A stretch of DNA of 64,000 bases, from assembly GCA_017848795.1 (NCBI GenBank), contig JAFIHG010000004.1, forward strand, positions 1-64,000. Direction: 5' to 3'. This document shows positions 1 to 8,480 of the stretch, in pieces. The stretch comes from Candidatus Nanopelagicales bacterium. Lineage in GTDB: Bacteria; Actinomycetota; Actinomycetes; S36-B12; CAIYMF01. Numbering within the stretch: position 1 is the stretch's first letter; every line of letters begins with the position of its first letter. The notes beneath the pieces were generated by a model. It was not told the DNA's origin. It made no database searches and saw nothing but the letters and a program-made list of their open reading frames with translations. The position numbers and the translations under genes are program-made.

Positions 1-903
1 CAACGTCGCGGACCCGTCCGGATTCGACCATCTGCGGGCACGCCGGCCCTGCACGACCTGCCGCTCCTGCCGGCGCGCATGATCGACGTCCAGGACCAGC
101 AGCCGGCGGGCGACCCGCTTGCGCAGCGAGGCCGGACGCGCGGACTGCAGTTGCACGGCCAACTCCCCGTCGATCCGGGCGGCGACCGCCGGGGTGGTGG
201 CGGCGAGCAGGTGGGCGAACTGGCTCGCCTTGCGAGCACTGACCATCCCCGCCCTCAGCAGTCCGCCCGCAACCGGCAGGCGTTCAGCGAGGTCGTCGGC
301 CAACTCGAGGCGGGACGCCGCGTCGGTGCTCGTGCAGCCCAGGGTGCGCTCCAAGTCCTCACGCACGACCCGGTCGGTGTCCGGGCTGTCCCACCGGGTG
401 CCCCGTGCCGCGCCCGAGTGCATCGTCAACGCCGCCTCTACTTCGGCGCGGGCCGCCTCGGCCACCGCGCGCACCGCCGCCAACTGCACCGCGGTATCGG
501 CGGCCAGGACCTTGTCGGTCAACGCCAGGTAGTCCCGCACCGCCTCACCCATCAGCTCCCCCGGGTCGAGCAGTTCGACGATGAGTCGACTGACCGCGTC
601 CACGGGCCGGCCCACCAGCTCATGGAGCCAGGTCGCCACCGGATCAGCCGCCGGCTCGCCGGGTTGTGGCTTGTCCCGTTCCGTTTGCTGGGGTTCCGAC
701 TCCACTGCTGCCCGCTCACCTGGTGCCTGGCCGGGTAGCTGGTGAGGAGCGAGCCCAGCCAGCAGCTCCGCTAGGGATGACGGCACCGGATGCTCCGGCG
801 GACCAAGACCGGCCAGGAACGCCTCCCGCTCGGCCGCCTCGTCGGCTGGCACCGACATCCTCTCGGCATCAGTAAACACACTGGTATGAAAGAAGATCCT
901 CAT
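1..903 (-). CDS. DUF222 (13E12-type) protein, C-terminus beyond window edge
   Basis: The reverse strand is open for 301 codons from an ATG at 903 to the window edge, with no stop, so the 3' end is missing. The product begins MRIFFHTSVFTDAERM and contains a long alanine- and arginine-rich helical region. Segments such as VARWLHELVG-like and 'AGMVSARKASQFAHLLAA' (about residues 225-245) are typical of the DUF222 domain of actinobacterial 13E12-repeat proteins. In that family an HNH nuclease domain normally follows DUF222; here it would lie to the left of the window and is not seen. There is no strong ribosome-binding site before the ATG. The gene is flanked upstream by the 63-bp repeat array. 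Family call is fairly secure; function of the family is not established. Confidence 0.75.
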   Translation of the reverse strand, partial: MRIFFHTSVFTDAERMSVPADEAAEREAFLAGLGPPEHPVPSSLAELLAGLAPHQLPGQAPGERAAVESEPQQTERDKPQPGEPAADPVATWLHELVGRPVDAVSRLIVELLDPGELMGEAVRDYLALTDKVLAADTAVQLAAVRAVAEAARAEVEAALTMHSGAARGTRWDSPDTDRVVREDLERTLGCTSTDAASRLELADDLAERLPVAGGLLRAGMVSARKASQFAHLLAATTPAVAARIDGELAVQLQSARPASLRKRVARRLLVLDVDHARRQERQVVQGRRARRWSNPDGSATL

Positions 904-961
904 GCCAAGAAAGCTAGAACCGACCTATGACACTTCTCCGAAGCGGCGGCCGCAACCCTAC

Positions 962-1398
962 GGTGGTCGAGCCCAGTCGAGACCTGCCCAGACCGTCGCG
1001 ACAGTGGTCTGAGTCGAGAGAGCGGACGGACCCAGCCGTCGGGCGAGCGTAGTCGAGACCATGATCATCGAAGTGGTCTCGACTACGCTCGACCACCGAG
1101 TACTCGCCCGATCTTTCACGCGCCGGCTGGCGCACGGGGTCTCGGCTGCGCTCGACCACCGAGTGCTCGCCCGGCCTTTGACGCGCCGGCTGGCGCACGG
1201 GGTCTCGGCTGCGCTCGTCCACCGAGTGCTCGCCCGGTCTTTGACGCGCCGGCTGGCGCACGGGGTCTCGGCTGCGCTCGTCCACCGAGTGCTCGCCCGG
1301 CCTTTTGACGCGCCGACGCGCCGGCTGGCGCACGGGGTCTCGGCGGCGCTCGACCACCGAGTACTCGCCCGGTCTTTTGACGCGCGGGGCAGGCTGGT
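962..1398. repeat. 63-bp tandem repeat array with inverted flanking copies
   Basis: Five direct units start with GGTCTCG at 1075, 1138, 1201, 1264 and 1336. Four are 63 bp apart at the start; the fourth unit is 72 bp because it carries a 9-bp duplication. Each unit reads GGTCTCGGCTGCGCTCGACC, then a CACCGAGTGCTCGCCCGG segment and a GACGCGCCGGCTGGCGCACG segment. Inverted partial copies lie just upstream at 962-984 and 1045-1060. The latter pairs perfectly over 16 bp with 1075-1090 around a 14-nt loop, so the array begins with a strong hairpin. The whole 904-1478 stretch between the DUF222 gene and the PPC gene has no convincing gene; the open frames on both strands simply translate the repeat. 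Confidence 0.9.
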
Positions 1399-1478
1399 CT
1401 TTCAGCGCTCTACGGGTGCGCCACGATGACTCGGCTGTTCTCGCAAGGAGTTCGCACGCGGGCGCCAGCCGGTGTCGA

Positions 1479-1919
1479 TCAGCCGCTGCGGTCGACGTCG
1501 ATCAGGGCCAACCCGATGTCGGGGTGGTACGTCTTGCGCAGGTGCGCCGGGGCCTCCCGGACGATGACCTCGAGCGTCGGCCACACCTCGGCCGCGAGGA
1601 GGTGCCCGCCGCGTACCGAACCGTCCGGCAACCCGAGCACCGCGTGCAGGTGCAGCGCGGGCTCACCGTCCGCGGACGCGACGTCTCCGAGCAACGAGAG
1701 GACCTCGCACTGCTCGTCGACCTCGATCCGCCGGTAGTCCTTGACGGCCCGGTCGAACCGGCCGACGGTCGCCCGACGGAACGCGCCGACGGCGCTCACC
1801 TGGGCGGCCGACAACCCGACCGTACGGGCGAACTCGGTGAGGGCCGGCAGGGCGTCGTCACCGGGGTCGCCGACCACCAGGTACGCGCGCCCAGGCTCCT
1901 CGATCTCGGTCCACTTCAT
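1479..1919 (-). CDS. PPC/DUF296-domain DNA-binding-type protein
   Basis: A 146-residue product that consists of a single PPC (DUF296) domain: an N-terminal strand AYLVVGDPGDD, the 'VGLSAAQVSAVGAFRRATVG' helix-turn region (about 34-53), the HLHAVLGLPDGSVRGGHLL core with the conserved Gly-Gly-His (about 88-106) and AEVWPTLEVIV. Bacterial stand-alone PPC proteins are small trimeric proteins often annotated as DNA-binding, but their function is mostly unknown. The ATG at 1919 is preceded by GGAGG at a suitable distance. It stands alone between the repeat array and the TetR gene. Confidence 0.8.
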   Translation of the reverse strand: MKWTEIEEPGRAYLVVGDPGDDALPALTEFARTVGLSAAQVSAVGAFRRATVGRFDRAVKDYRRIEVDEQCEVLSLLGDVASADGEPALHLHAVLGLPDGSVRGGHLLAAEVWPTLEVIVREAPAHLRKTYHPDIGLALIDVDRSG

Positions 1920-2055
1920 CGAACCTCCAACGTCCGTACGGCGTCACCAGCCTCGCGGCATACCGGCCCGACCGCACGCGCAACCTGTCGGCCAGAGGGA
2001 CGACCCGCCGGATCGGACCCGAGAGGCCGACGCACTCCCGCCTGCTGGGGGCTGG

Positions 2056-2799
2056 TCATTCGGCTGGCCGGCGTCGCCGTCCGACGTGGTATCGGGTGCG
2101 CTCGACCGGCGGATGGGCACCCGGGCTCTCAACGGGAGGGTCGTCGCTGAGCAAGGTACGGACCAGGAGCAGGTCGAGCACGGTGGCGTACCGCTCGGGC
2201 GTCCAGCCGCGTCCGGTCAGGGCGGTGTAGAAGGTCGAGCTGTTCAACGACCAGATCAGGTCTGCGATCGTCTCGTCGTCGAGGTCGGCCCGGAGCTCTC
2301 CGGTCGCACGCAGATCGGCGACCAGCAAGCGCATGTTGGCGGCCCGGCGTCGCTCCAGGCCGTCCCAGGCCGCCCGGCATTCGTCGTCGAGCCGGCTGGC
2401 CTCGCGCAGCGCATCCTGCAGCGGCGCGGTACGCGGCAGGACGCGGGCGAGCGCGCTCGTGTAGACGCGGATCTTGGCCCGGGCGTCAGGCGCAGCGCGC
2501 ACATCGGTGACGTAGCGGCGCTGCAAGGCGTGGACCGGCGCGCCGGTCTCGTCCACGTCGCCCTCGGCGAGCAACAGATCGTGAGCGGCGAGCAGCAGCT
2601 GGGGCTTTCGGCCCACCGCGGCGTACACGGTGTCGACGGCTACGCCGGCCTCCTTCGCGATCGCGCCGACCGAGGTCTTCGCGTAGCCGCGCCGGGTGAA
2701 CAGCTCCAACGCGGTCTCCACGATGCGCTGCCGCCGCCGCGCGGCCGCCGCCGCGCGGGTCTGGTTGTCGTAACGGCGGGTCTTGACCGGGCGTTCCAT
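2056..2799 (-). CDS. TetR-family transcriptional repressor
   Basis: 247 residues from the ATG at 2799. The N-terminus carries a TetR helix-turn-helix: RRQRIVETALELFTRRGYAK, TSVGAIAKEAGVAVDTVYAAVGRKPQLL (about residues 21-70). The C-terminal ligand domain is generic, with 'DLIWSLNSSTFYTALTGRGW' as in many actinobacterial TetR regulators. A longer open frame exists upstream, but it would overlap the divergent cupin gene, so the ATG that starts MERPVKTRR is preferred. Only 58 nt separate it from the cupin gene, and that gap holds an inverted repeat (2814-2825), so it probably represses itself and the cupin gene. The ligand is unknown. Confidence 0.88.
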   Translation of the reverse strand: MERPVKTRRYDNQTRAAAAARRRQRIVETALELFTRRGYAKTSVGAIAKEAGVAVDTVYAAVGRKPQLLLAAHDLLLAEGDVDETGAPVHALQRRYVTDVRAAPDARAKIRVYTSALARVLPRTAPLQDALREASRLDDECRAAWDGLERRRAANMRLLVADLRATGELRADLDDETIADLIWSLNSSTFYTALTGRGWTPERYATVLDLLLVRTLLSDDPPVESPGAHPPVERTRYHVGRRRRPAE

Positions 2800-2813
2800 G
2801 CGCCCTAGCCTAA

Positions 2814-2825
2814 CTTCGTCCGAAG
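2814..2825. promoter_or_regulatory. Candidate TetR operator in divergent promoter
   Basis: CTTCG-TC-CGAAG is a perfect 5-bp inverted repeat with a 2-nt spacer. It lies in the 58-nt gap between the divergent TetR and cupin genes, where a repressor site is expected. Shown by symmetry and position only. Confidence 0.45.
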
Positions 2826-2857
2826 CAGTATCGGAGCAATATGGCCCGGTGGCGACG

Positions 2858-3364
2858 ATGAGTGGAACCGAGCAGCAGCTGCGTGCCGCAATGGTCGAAC
2901 CCGGGACCGGACGCGCCACCTGGGCGATGGGCTCGCTGTTCGAGCACCTGCTCGAAGGCGACGTCTCCGCCGGCGCCCTCGGCGTCGCACTGGTCACCCA
3001 GCCGCCCGGCGTCGCCACGCCGCTGCACCGGCACACCCGGGAAGCCGAGGCGTTCTTCCTGCTCGAGGGCCAGATGTCCTATCAGGCGGGCGAGGAGTTG
3101 TTCGAGCTCTACCCGGGGTGCTTCATCCACCTGCCGCTGGGTCTGCCGCACGCCTTCCGGATCCGGGGCGAACAGCCTGCGCGCATGCTTGCCCTCACCG
3201 CGCCCGCGGGCCTGCTCGGGTTGTACGACGAGGTCGGGCTGCCCGCCACCGAGCACAGGTTGCCGGGCACCGACGGTCAGCCTCCCGAGGTCGAACTCCC
3301 CAAGTGGGGCGAAGTGGCTCCCCGCTACGGATTGCAGGTGGTCGGACCGCCGATCCCGGAATAG
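2858..3364 (+). CDS. Cupin-domain protein
   Basis: 168 residues from the ATG at 2858 (an upstream in-frame start would overlap the TetR gene). A single double-stranded beta-helix is visible: motif 1 'TPLHRHTREAEAFFLLEG' (His, His, Glu; about 49-66) and motif 2 'PLGLPHAFR' (about 95-103). The family includes many metal-binding dioxygenase-like and quercetinase-like proteins; no substrate can be inferred. It is divergently transcribed from the adjacent TetR gene, which suggests control by the TetR ligand. Confidence 0.82.
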   Translation: MSGTEQQLRAAMVEPGTGRATWAMGSLFEHLLEGDVSAGALGVALVTQPPGVATPLHRHTREAEAFFLLEGQMSYQAGEELFELYPGCFIHLPLGLPHAFRIRGEQPARMLALTAPAGLLGLYDEVGLPATEHRLPGTDGQPPEVELPKWGEVAPRYGLQVVGPPIPE

Positions 3365-3436
3365 CCGGAGCCCACGTCGCGAGTCGTCAGTGCCTGAACG
3401 GCGAATACACCGTCCGTGTGCTGACCGGTCGAGCTG

Positions 3437-3727
3437 TCAGCCCCGCGATGCCCCGAGGACCTTGTCGAGCGCCGCGTCGAGGCCGGGCGGCTCGTGACCG
3501 AGTTCGGCGACAACGGCGGCGCGTACCGCCGAGCGCAGCCGGCCGTCGTTGGGGCTCTTCGGGTTTCCGCCCGGCCCGGCACTGCGCTGCATCGCGACTC
3601 CGAGGTCGCGCGCGCGCTGCGCTGCCTCGTCGGTGATGACGTCCCGCGGTCCGAGCTCGAGGGTACGACCGGCGCGGGCGGCGTCCTCGACGTCGGTACG
3701 GGTCACGAAGCGTCGTTCAGCGGCCAT
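3437..3727 (-). CDS. Small microcompartment-associated protein with EutQ-like N-terminus
   Basis: 96 residues; last gene of the eut operon, starting at an ATG with GGAGAG upstream and overlapping the preceding shell gene by 11 nt. The N-terminus (FVTRTDVEDAARAGRTLEL, then ITDEAAQRARDLGV) has the same pattern as the EutQ N-terminus encoded at 5786: VT-x3-V-x2-A-x3-G-x-L-x-L-x-P, then T-x2-A-x3-A-x3-G. The C-terminal part (about 62-96) is an amphipathic helix, RLRSAVRAAVVAELG, like the encapsulation peptides on EutC and EutE of this locus. I do not recognise a named family. An adaptor or scaffolding role inside the compartment is an inference. Confidence 0.75.
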   Translation of the reverse strand: MAAERRFVTRTDVEDAARAGRTLELGPRDVITDEAAQRARDLGVAMQRSAGPGGNPKSPNDGRLRSAVRAAVVAELGHEPPGLDAALDKVLGASRG

Positions 3728-4337
3728 CGATGCTCTCCAGTGCGCTCACCGCGGCGTCGCGCGCGGTCAGGATGTCGGACTCCGTGCCGGCCATCCAGAG
3801 CCGGCCGAAAACACCAACCGACGCCACATGCATCAGGTTGACGGCGGCGGCCTTCTCGGCCTCGTTCGCCGCCAGGTTGATGTACGCCGCGGGGGTGCAC
3901 TCGAGCACCAGCATCGTCTGCCCGGACACGAGCATCATGCCGCGGGTGAACCGGTTGAGCAGTTGCGACTGGTACGGACTGACATTCGTGATCACCTGCA
4001 TCGAGGCGATCTGCGGGCGGAGCCGGTCGGTGGCCTGCAGGCCGATTTCCCCGAGCACGGCATCACCGGCCTGCAGCACCTCGGCCTGGGAATGTGAATG
4101 CAGCTCGAACATGCCGAACTGCCGCTCGACGATCTGGGCGCCGGGGCGCGCATCGGTGGCCTTGACCGCGACGTCGACGACGCGGAAGACGTGGTTGCCG
4201 GGCGCCATCTCGACGTACAGCGCCGCCATTCCCTCGACCGGCAGGTCGCCCTGCGTCACGGTCCCGACGAAGGAGGCGTACTGCGGTTGCATCCGGTCGA
4301 TGTAGCAGTACGCGCGGAGCTCGAAATCGTCAGCCAC
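3717..4337 (-). CDS. Tandem-domain BMC shell protein (BMC-T, CsoS1D-like type)
   Basis: 206 residues from a GTG at 4337 with AAGGAG 7 nt upstream. The sequence holds two related halves. The first begins ELRAYCYIDRMQPQYASFVG and has 'VFRVVDVAVKATDARPGAQI'; the second has 'IASMQVITNVSPYQSQLLNR' and 'CTPAAYINLAANEAEKAAAV'. This 'MQPQ..SF.GTV.QG.LPV' pattern is that of permuted tandem BMC proteins that form double-disc trimers with a gated pore (CsoS1D/CcmP-like), distinct from the EutL encoded upstream in the same operon. It overlaps eutJ by 8 nt. Expected role: a trimeric shell tile that passes larger metabolites or cofactors. Confidence 0.78.
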   Translation of the reverse strand: MADDFELRAYCYIDRMQPQYASFVGTVTQGDLPVEGMAALYVEMAPGNHVFRVVDVAVKATDARPGAQIVERQFGMFELHSHSQAEVLQAGDAVLGEIGLQATDRLRPQIASMQVITNVSPYQSQLLNRFTRGMMLVSGQTMLVLECTPAAYINLAANEAEKAAAVNLMHVASVGVFGRLWMAGTESDILTARDAAVSALESIDGR

Positions 4338-5220
4338 GGCGGGTCTCCTTCGAAACGGTAGCTTCCGGTGCCGGAAGGGTCGGGGCGGCAGGTGCGGTAC
4401 GTGCGATCCCGAGCGGGGTGACGAACAGCGGGTGCGGCGCGGCGGTGGTCTGCCACCCGGTGGCCTCCGCCACGACGTCCGCGAATCCGGGGAACGCGAC
4501 GCTGCCACCCACGAGGTGGATGCGCGGTACCGGGAATCCACCTACGGCGGTACGGATGATCGCAGCCACCTTCTCCATGACGGGCCGTACGACGGGGAGC
4601 AGCGCCCGCTGCTGGTCCGGGTCGACCTTCATGCGCTCGGCCTCCTCCAGCGGGACTCCGCGCGCGCCGGCGATCACGAGGGTGAGGTGGTGACCGCCGG
4701 TCGGCTCGTCGGCGGTGTGGACGACCTGCCCGTCCTGGACGACGGCGACTCCGGTGGTGCCGCCCCCGACGTCGACGATGACCCCGTCGGGCAGCTGCAG
4801 TACGGCGTTCGCGGCGCTCGGTTCGTCGACGAGCCCGCTGCACTCGAGGTCGGCCGCCTCGATCACGTGCTGGACCGCCCGGACCTCGGCGAGCGGCACC
4901 CCCGGCGGGTAGCTGCCGTGAGCCGTGGTCAGCGTGGCGCCGAGGCGTTGCTCGGCAACGGCTTTCAGGCGGCGCACCACGCTCGCTGCCCCCGCGAAGT
5001 CGACGACGACCCCGTCACGCACCACGTCGGCGGACTCGTAGCCGCCGGCGAGCGGGCGGTCCTGCGCGTCGAGGACGAGCAGCACGACGTACGCGGTGCC
5101 GAGGTCGACACCCACCTTGACCGGCTGCCGAGGGGGATCGATCACACCGGTGCTGTCCATGACGGCGGCGGCGTCGCGCATCAGGTCGGCGAGCGCGGAC
5201 AGCGGGGGAGCGGTGGTCAT
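4330..5220 (-). CDS. eutJ: EutJ-like actin-fold chaperone
   Basis: 296 residues with an HSP70/actin-type ATPase fold: phosphate-1 loop 'VGVDLGTAYVVLLVLD' (about 34-49), 'VDEPSAANAVLQLPDGVIVDVGGGTTGVAV' split across the connect-1 and phosphate-2 region (about 155-185), and 'IHLVGGSVAFPGF' adenosine motif (about 240-252). Family length is about 280. EutJ is thought to assist folding or assembly of ethanolamine utilisation enzymes. Its start codon overlaps the eutQ stop (ATGA) with GGGGAGGG upstream, so translation is coupled. It is separate from the EutA reactivase of the same operon. Confidence 0.88.
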   Translation of the reverse strand: MTTAPPLSALADLMRDAAAVMDSTGVIDPPRQPVKVGVDLGTAYVVLLVLDAQDRPLAGGYESADVVRDGVVVDFAGAASVVRRLKAVAEQRLGATLTTAHGSYPPGVPLAEVRAVQHVIEAADLECSGLVDEPSAANAVLQLPDGVIVDVGGGTTGVAVVQDGQVVHTADEPTGGHHLTLVIAGARGVPLEEAERMKVDPDQQRALLPVVRPVMEKVAAIIRTAVGGFPVPRIHLVGGSVAFPGFADVVAEATGWQTTAAPHPLFVTPLGIARTAPAAPTLPAPEATVSKETRRG

Positions 5221-5786
5221 GACCCTCCCCAGTCCGCCGGGTAGGTGACGTAGAGGAACTTGGCCCAGGAGGGCGTACCGAAGGTGATCGCAGAACCGCG
5301 CGGTACGGCGATCAGGTCGCCCGGGCGACCCACGACGCGTTCCGTGCCCCGGGTGATGTGCAGCTCGCCCTCGAGCACGTACTGCACCTCGTCGTAGTCG
5401 AGCGTCCAGGGGAAACTGCCCTCCCGCAGGCTGAGGACCCCGGCCGCCATCGGCAGCCCCTCGGCGCCGCCGACGACGTCCCGGCTGCGCACGTCCATCG
5501 CCGGGCGGTCCAGGTCGACCGGGAACGCGTCGAGCGCGATCCGGTCGACGCCGGGGACGTGGCGCAGCGGTGGCAACGGCCGGCCGGACGACGGTGACGA
5601 CCCGGTCGCGTGGCCGGTGTGCGCGAGCGGAGTCGCCGCGGCAGCGGTACGCACCCGCAGCCCGCGTTCGCCCGCGATGTCGTGGGCGAGCGGGGTCAGC
5701 CGCTCGCCCGGTGCGAGGACCAGCTCCGTGGCCCCGTCCTGCACCGACCGCAGCACCTGCTCCGCTGTGACGACGCGTGGGCTCAT
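5217..5786 (-). CDS. eutQ: EutQ, ethanolamine utilisation cupin
   Basis: 189 residues. The N-terminal segment (VVTAEQVLRSVQDGATELVL, then LTPLAHDIAGERGLRV) is the linker domain found in EutQ. The C-terminal cupin is clear: 'GSFPWTLDYDEVQYVLEGELHI' split around residue 135-156, then 'PRGSAITFGTPSWAKFLYV'. EutQ has been reported as an acetate kinase in Salmonella and as a shell-assembly factor; a phosphotransacetylase partner is not seen here, so the kinase role is uncertain in this organism. The 65-nt gap to eutM has no other gene. Confidence 0.88.
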   Translation of the reverse strand: MSPRVVTAEQVLRSVQDGATELVLAPGERLTPLAHDIAGERGLRVRTAAAATPLAHTGHATGSSPSSGRPLPPLRHVPGVDRIALDAFPVDLDRPAMDVRSRDVVGGAEGLPMAAGVLSLREGSFPWTLDYDEVQYVLEGELHITRGTERVVGRPGDLIAVPRGSAITFGTPSWAKFLYVTYPADWGGS

Positions 5787-5851
5787 CGCGCCGCCGGCAC
5801 AGGTCGGTGCGCGGCGGCACGCGTCGGCTGGGACACGGGCACGGTCGCAGG

Positions 5852-6151
5852 TCAGGATCCGGCGCCACCGTGCTCGGGCAGGATGAACTCGACGTCGCCG
5901 TGCGGGCGCGGGATCACGTGCACGCTGACGAGGTCGCCGACGCGCTGTGCGGCGGCGGCTCCCGCGTCGGTCGCTGCCTTGACCGCTCCGACGTCGCCGC
6001 GCACCATCACGGTCACGTAGCCACCGCCGATCTGCTCCTTGCCGATCAACGTGACGTTGGCGGCCTTGACCATTGCGTCGGCGGCCTCGATCGCGCCGAC
6101 GAGTCCACGCGTCTCGATCATGCCGAGCGCGATCATCTGGGGGTTGGGCAC
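5852..6151 (-). CDS. eutM: BMC-H hexameric shell protein (EutM/PduA type)
   Basis: From the GTG at 6151 the product has 99 residues and one complete BMC domain: '[20 protein letters not shown]' (6-25), '[19 protein letters not shown]' (42-60) and 'VHVIPRPH' (77-84). Hexamers of this type tile the flat faces of the compartment and form the small-metabolite pore. The GTG has AGAGGA 7-8 nt upstream. The frame stays open upstream to an ATG at 6292 that overlaps the eutE stop (ATGA) and has GGGAGG 6 nt before it; that start would add 47 Arg/Pro-rich residues. The start is therefore unresolved, and the shorter one is given because it matches the family length. Confidence 0.9.
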   Translation of the reverse strand: MPNPQMIALGMIETRGLVGAIEAADAMVKAANVTLIGKEQIGGGYVTVMVRGDVGAVKAATDAGAAAAQRVGDLVSVHVIPRPHGDVEFILPEHGGAGS

Positions 6152-6288
6152 GGTGCTGTCCTCTCGTGGATGGGTGCCGGGGCTCGGTGGGGCTGCTGGA
6201 TGGGGCTGCTCGCCGGGTGGCGGCGGCGCGGGCGGGTCGCTCCCGCCGGTGCTCGCCCGGCGGCGCCGGCGTGGTTGCGGCGTCTGGG

Positions 6289-7818
6289 TCATCGCCGGCC
6301 TCCCAGCTCGTCGAGGACCCGGCGCACGATCCGCTCCACCTCGTCGTCGCCGGCCGTCGGCCTGCCGTCGGGCGCCGCCGGCATACCGCCGGCACCCGGT
6401 GGCGCACCGCTGGACGGCATCGCGGTGACGCCCGGTGCCAGCGTGCTGGCGACGGCCGGCGGCTCGCGCAGCGGGTAGGCGAGGCGCTTGACGTTGAGCA
6501 GGTTGTGGACGCTGATGTTGTCGCTCACGATCGACCCGCCGACGCCGCCCGGTGCGAGCGTCATCGCCGGCATGAGCCCGGTCGTCGCGCCGATCGCGCC
6601 CAAGGTGCCCCAGGTGTTGACGAGGATCCGGAACGCCGGCTTCTCGATCCCGAAGGCGAGGATGACGTCCTCTGCGGTGGCGTGGATGACCAGGGTGTGC
6701 CCGTCGCCGCCGAACCGGAGCAGCTCGATGCAGCGGTCGCAGCCGGCCCGCCAGCCGTCCTCGACGTAGAAGCCGAGCACGGTCGTGAGCTTCTCCCCGC
6801 TGAGCGGTTCCTCCCGGCCGACCCGCTCGAGGTCGGCGACCAGGATCCGCGCGCTGGACGGGACCTGGATCCCGGCCATCTCGGCCAGCTGCTGCGGCGT
6901 CTTGCCGACTGCTTTCGCGTTCAGCCCGCCGGAGGGGGTGAACAGCGTGCGGCCGAGGGCCGCCTTCTCCTGCGGGCTCACCCAGTGCGCGCCGAGCGCC
7001 TGCATCCGGGCACGCAGCTCGGCCGCGACGGGCCGGTCGACGACCACCGACTGCTCGGTCGCGCAGATCACCGAGCAGTCGAACGCCTTGCTGTTCACCA
7101 GCGCGTACGCCGCAGCCGCCACGTCCGCGCTGCGGTCGACGTACGCCGGTGCGTTTCCCGGCCCGACACCGATCGCCGGCTTGCCGGTGCTGTGGGCGGC
7201 CCGCACCATGGGGGTGCCGCCGGTCGCGAGGATCAGCGAGGTGGCGTAGTGGCGCATCAGCTCCTGCGTCCCGGGAAGCGACACCTGCTGCATGCAACCG
7301 ACGAGCCCGGGCGGCATCCCGGCGCGTTCGCCGGCCTCGATCATCAGCCGTACCGCCTCGTACGTGCTCTGCGTCGCCGACGGGTGCGGCGCGATGACGA
7401 TCCCGTTGCGCGCCTTGACCGAGATCAGCACCTTGTAGACGGCGGTGGAGTTCGGGTTCGTCGAGGGGGTCAGCCCGACCACGACGCCGACCGGCCAGCC
7501 GATGTCGACGGTGCGGGCGACCTCGTCGCGACGCAGCACTCCCACGGTGGGGATGTCGCGGATCGACTCCCACACGGTCCGCGAGGAGAACTCGACCTTG
7601 AGCTGCTTGTGCGCGGCGACGCCGTAGCCGGTCTCGTCGTGGGCGAGCTGGCCGAGCCGCTTCGCGTCGCGGTACACCGCCTCGGCCATCGCGGCGCACA
7701 CCTTGTCGACCTCCTGCTGGGAGGCGTGGGCGAACTCGCGTTGCGCCTGGCGGCAGCGGACCGCCAGGTCACGGGCCTCCTGCACCGAGCGCAGGTCCGC
7801 GTCGATGTCCGACGTCAC
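6289..7818 (-). CDS. eutE: CoA-acylating acetaldehyde dehydrogenase EutE
   Basis: 509 residues (GTG start). Converts acetaldehyde, NAD+ and CoA to acetyl-CoA inside the compartment. Seen: cofactor-binding '[19 protein letters not shown]' (about 107-125), '[10 protein letters not shown]' (196-205), and '[12 protein letters not shown]' with the probable catalytic Cys at 252, matching the FDNG-ICASEQ motif of AdhE/EutE. After the catalytic domain come a Pro/Gly linker (about 460-490) and a C-terminal amphipathic helix, [15 protein letters not shown] (about 493-507), which looks like an encapsulation peptide and resembles the EutC N-terminus. It follows eutL with a 5-nt gap. Confidence 0.92.
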   Translation of the reverse strand: MTSDIDADLRSVQEARDLAVRCRQAQREFAHASQQEVDKVCAAMAEAVYRDAKRLGQLAHDETGYGVAAHKQLKVEFSSRTVWESIRDIPTVGVLRRDEVARTVDIGWPVGVVVGLTPSTNPNSTAVYKVLISVKARNGIVIAPHPSATQSTYEAVRLMIEAGERAGMPPGLVGCMQQVSLPGTQELMRHYATSLILATGGTPMVRAAHSTGKPAIGVGPGNAPAYVDRSADVAAAAYALVNSKAFDCSVICATEQSVVVDRPVAAELRARMQALGAHWVSPQEKAALGRTLFTPSGGLNAKAVGKTPQQLAEMAGIQVPSSARILVADLERVGREEPLSGEKLTTVLGFYVEDGWRAGCDRCIELLRFGGDGHTLVIHATAEDVILAFGIEKPAFRILVNTWGTLGAIGATTGLMPAMTLAPGGVGGSIVSDNISVHNLLNVKRLAYPLREPPAVASTLAPGVTAMPSSGAPPGAGGMPAAPDGRPTAGDDEVERIVRRVLDELGGRR

Positions 7819-7823
7819 GGGGC

Positions 7824-8480
7824 TCAGACCTCCCTCGGTACGGCGGCGACCTCGAGGACCGCCTCACGGAACGCGTCGCAGGCCGCCGCCACGGCGCTCT
7901 GGTCACCGGCCAGGTAGCCACCGGAGAAGTTCGTCTCCGATGGCGGCGCGAACCACTCCCGCAGCTCGACGGCGGCCGACTTCAGCGCCCGGTCGAGGGC
8001 GTACGTCGCCTCGAGCGGCGGAGCGATCAGGTACGCCAGCGGCGTCCCGACAGGGACGCCTGCGGCGGCGGACAGGTAGCTGCCGGTCTGCGACACCGGG
8101 TGGGCGAAGAACGCCAGGGAGTCGTCGGCGTTCGCCGACTCGAACCAGGCGCCGTGCTCGGCGTGGTCGGCGCACGCCTCGAGGCCGGCGCGGGCCTCCG
8201 CCGGGTCGGGTGCGGCGAGCACGCCGATGATCTCGCCGGACAGCGGTCCGGAGGCGTGCGCGGAGCCGGCGTAGAAGCTGTGCGCGTACACGACCTCGAC
8301 GTCGGCCTTCTTGGTCGCCTCGTCGAGCGCGACGTACAGCACGTCGTCGATGTCGCAGGTGACCAGTGCCAGGCTGCGCTGGTCGTCGCGCAGCGCGAAG
8401 CGCTCGGCGAAGGTCCGGTCGACGACCGGGATCAGCCGGGTCGCCAGCACCGTCGCACGTACCGGGTCGCGGGCCGCCAT
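7824..8480 (-). CDS. eutL: EutL, trimeric tandem-BMC shell protein
   Basis: 218 residues, the usual EutL length. Seen: 'RSLALVTCDIDDVLYVALDEATKKADVEVVYAHSFYAGSAH' region (about residues 33-73), 'ASGPLSGEIIGVLAAPDPAEARAG' region, and the C-terminal 'SETNFSGGYLAGDQ' typical of EutL. EutL trimers provide gated pores in the shell. The start ATG overlaps the eutC stop by one base (TGATG), so it is translationally coupled to the lyase. Confidence 0.9.
   Translation of the reverse strand: MAARDPVRATVLATRLIPVVDRTFAERFALRDDQRSLALVTCDIDDVLYVALDEATKKADVEVVYAHSFYAGSAHASGPLSGEIIGVLAAPDPAEARAGLEACADHAEHGAWFESANADDSLAFFAHPVSQTGSYLSAAAGVPVGTPLAYLIAPPLEATYALDRALKSAAVELREWFAPPSETNFSGGYLAGDQSAVAAACDAFREAVLEVAAVPREV

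Noticed and set aside
1075-1398. Possible CRISPR array
   Set aside because: The units are contiguous 63-bp direct repeats with no variable spacers, and no cas genes are near. It is a tandem repeat.
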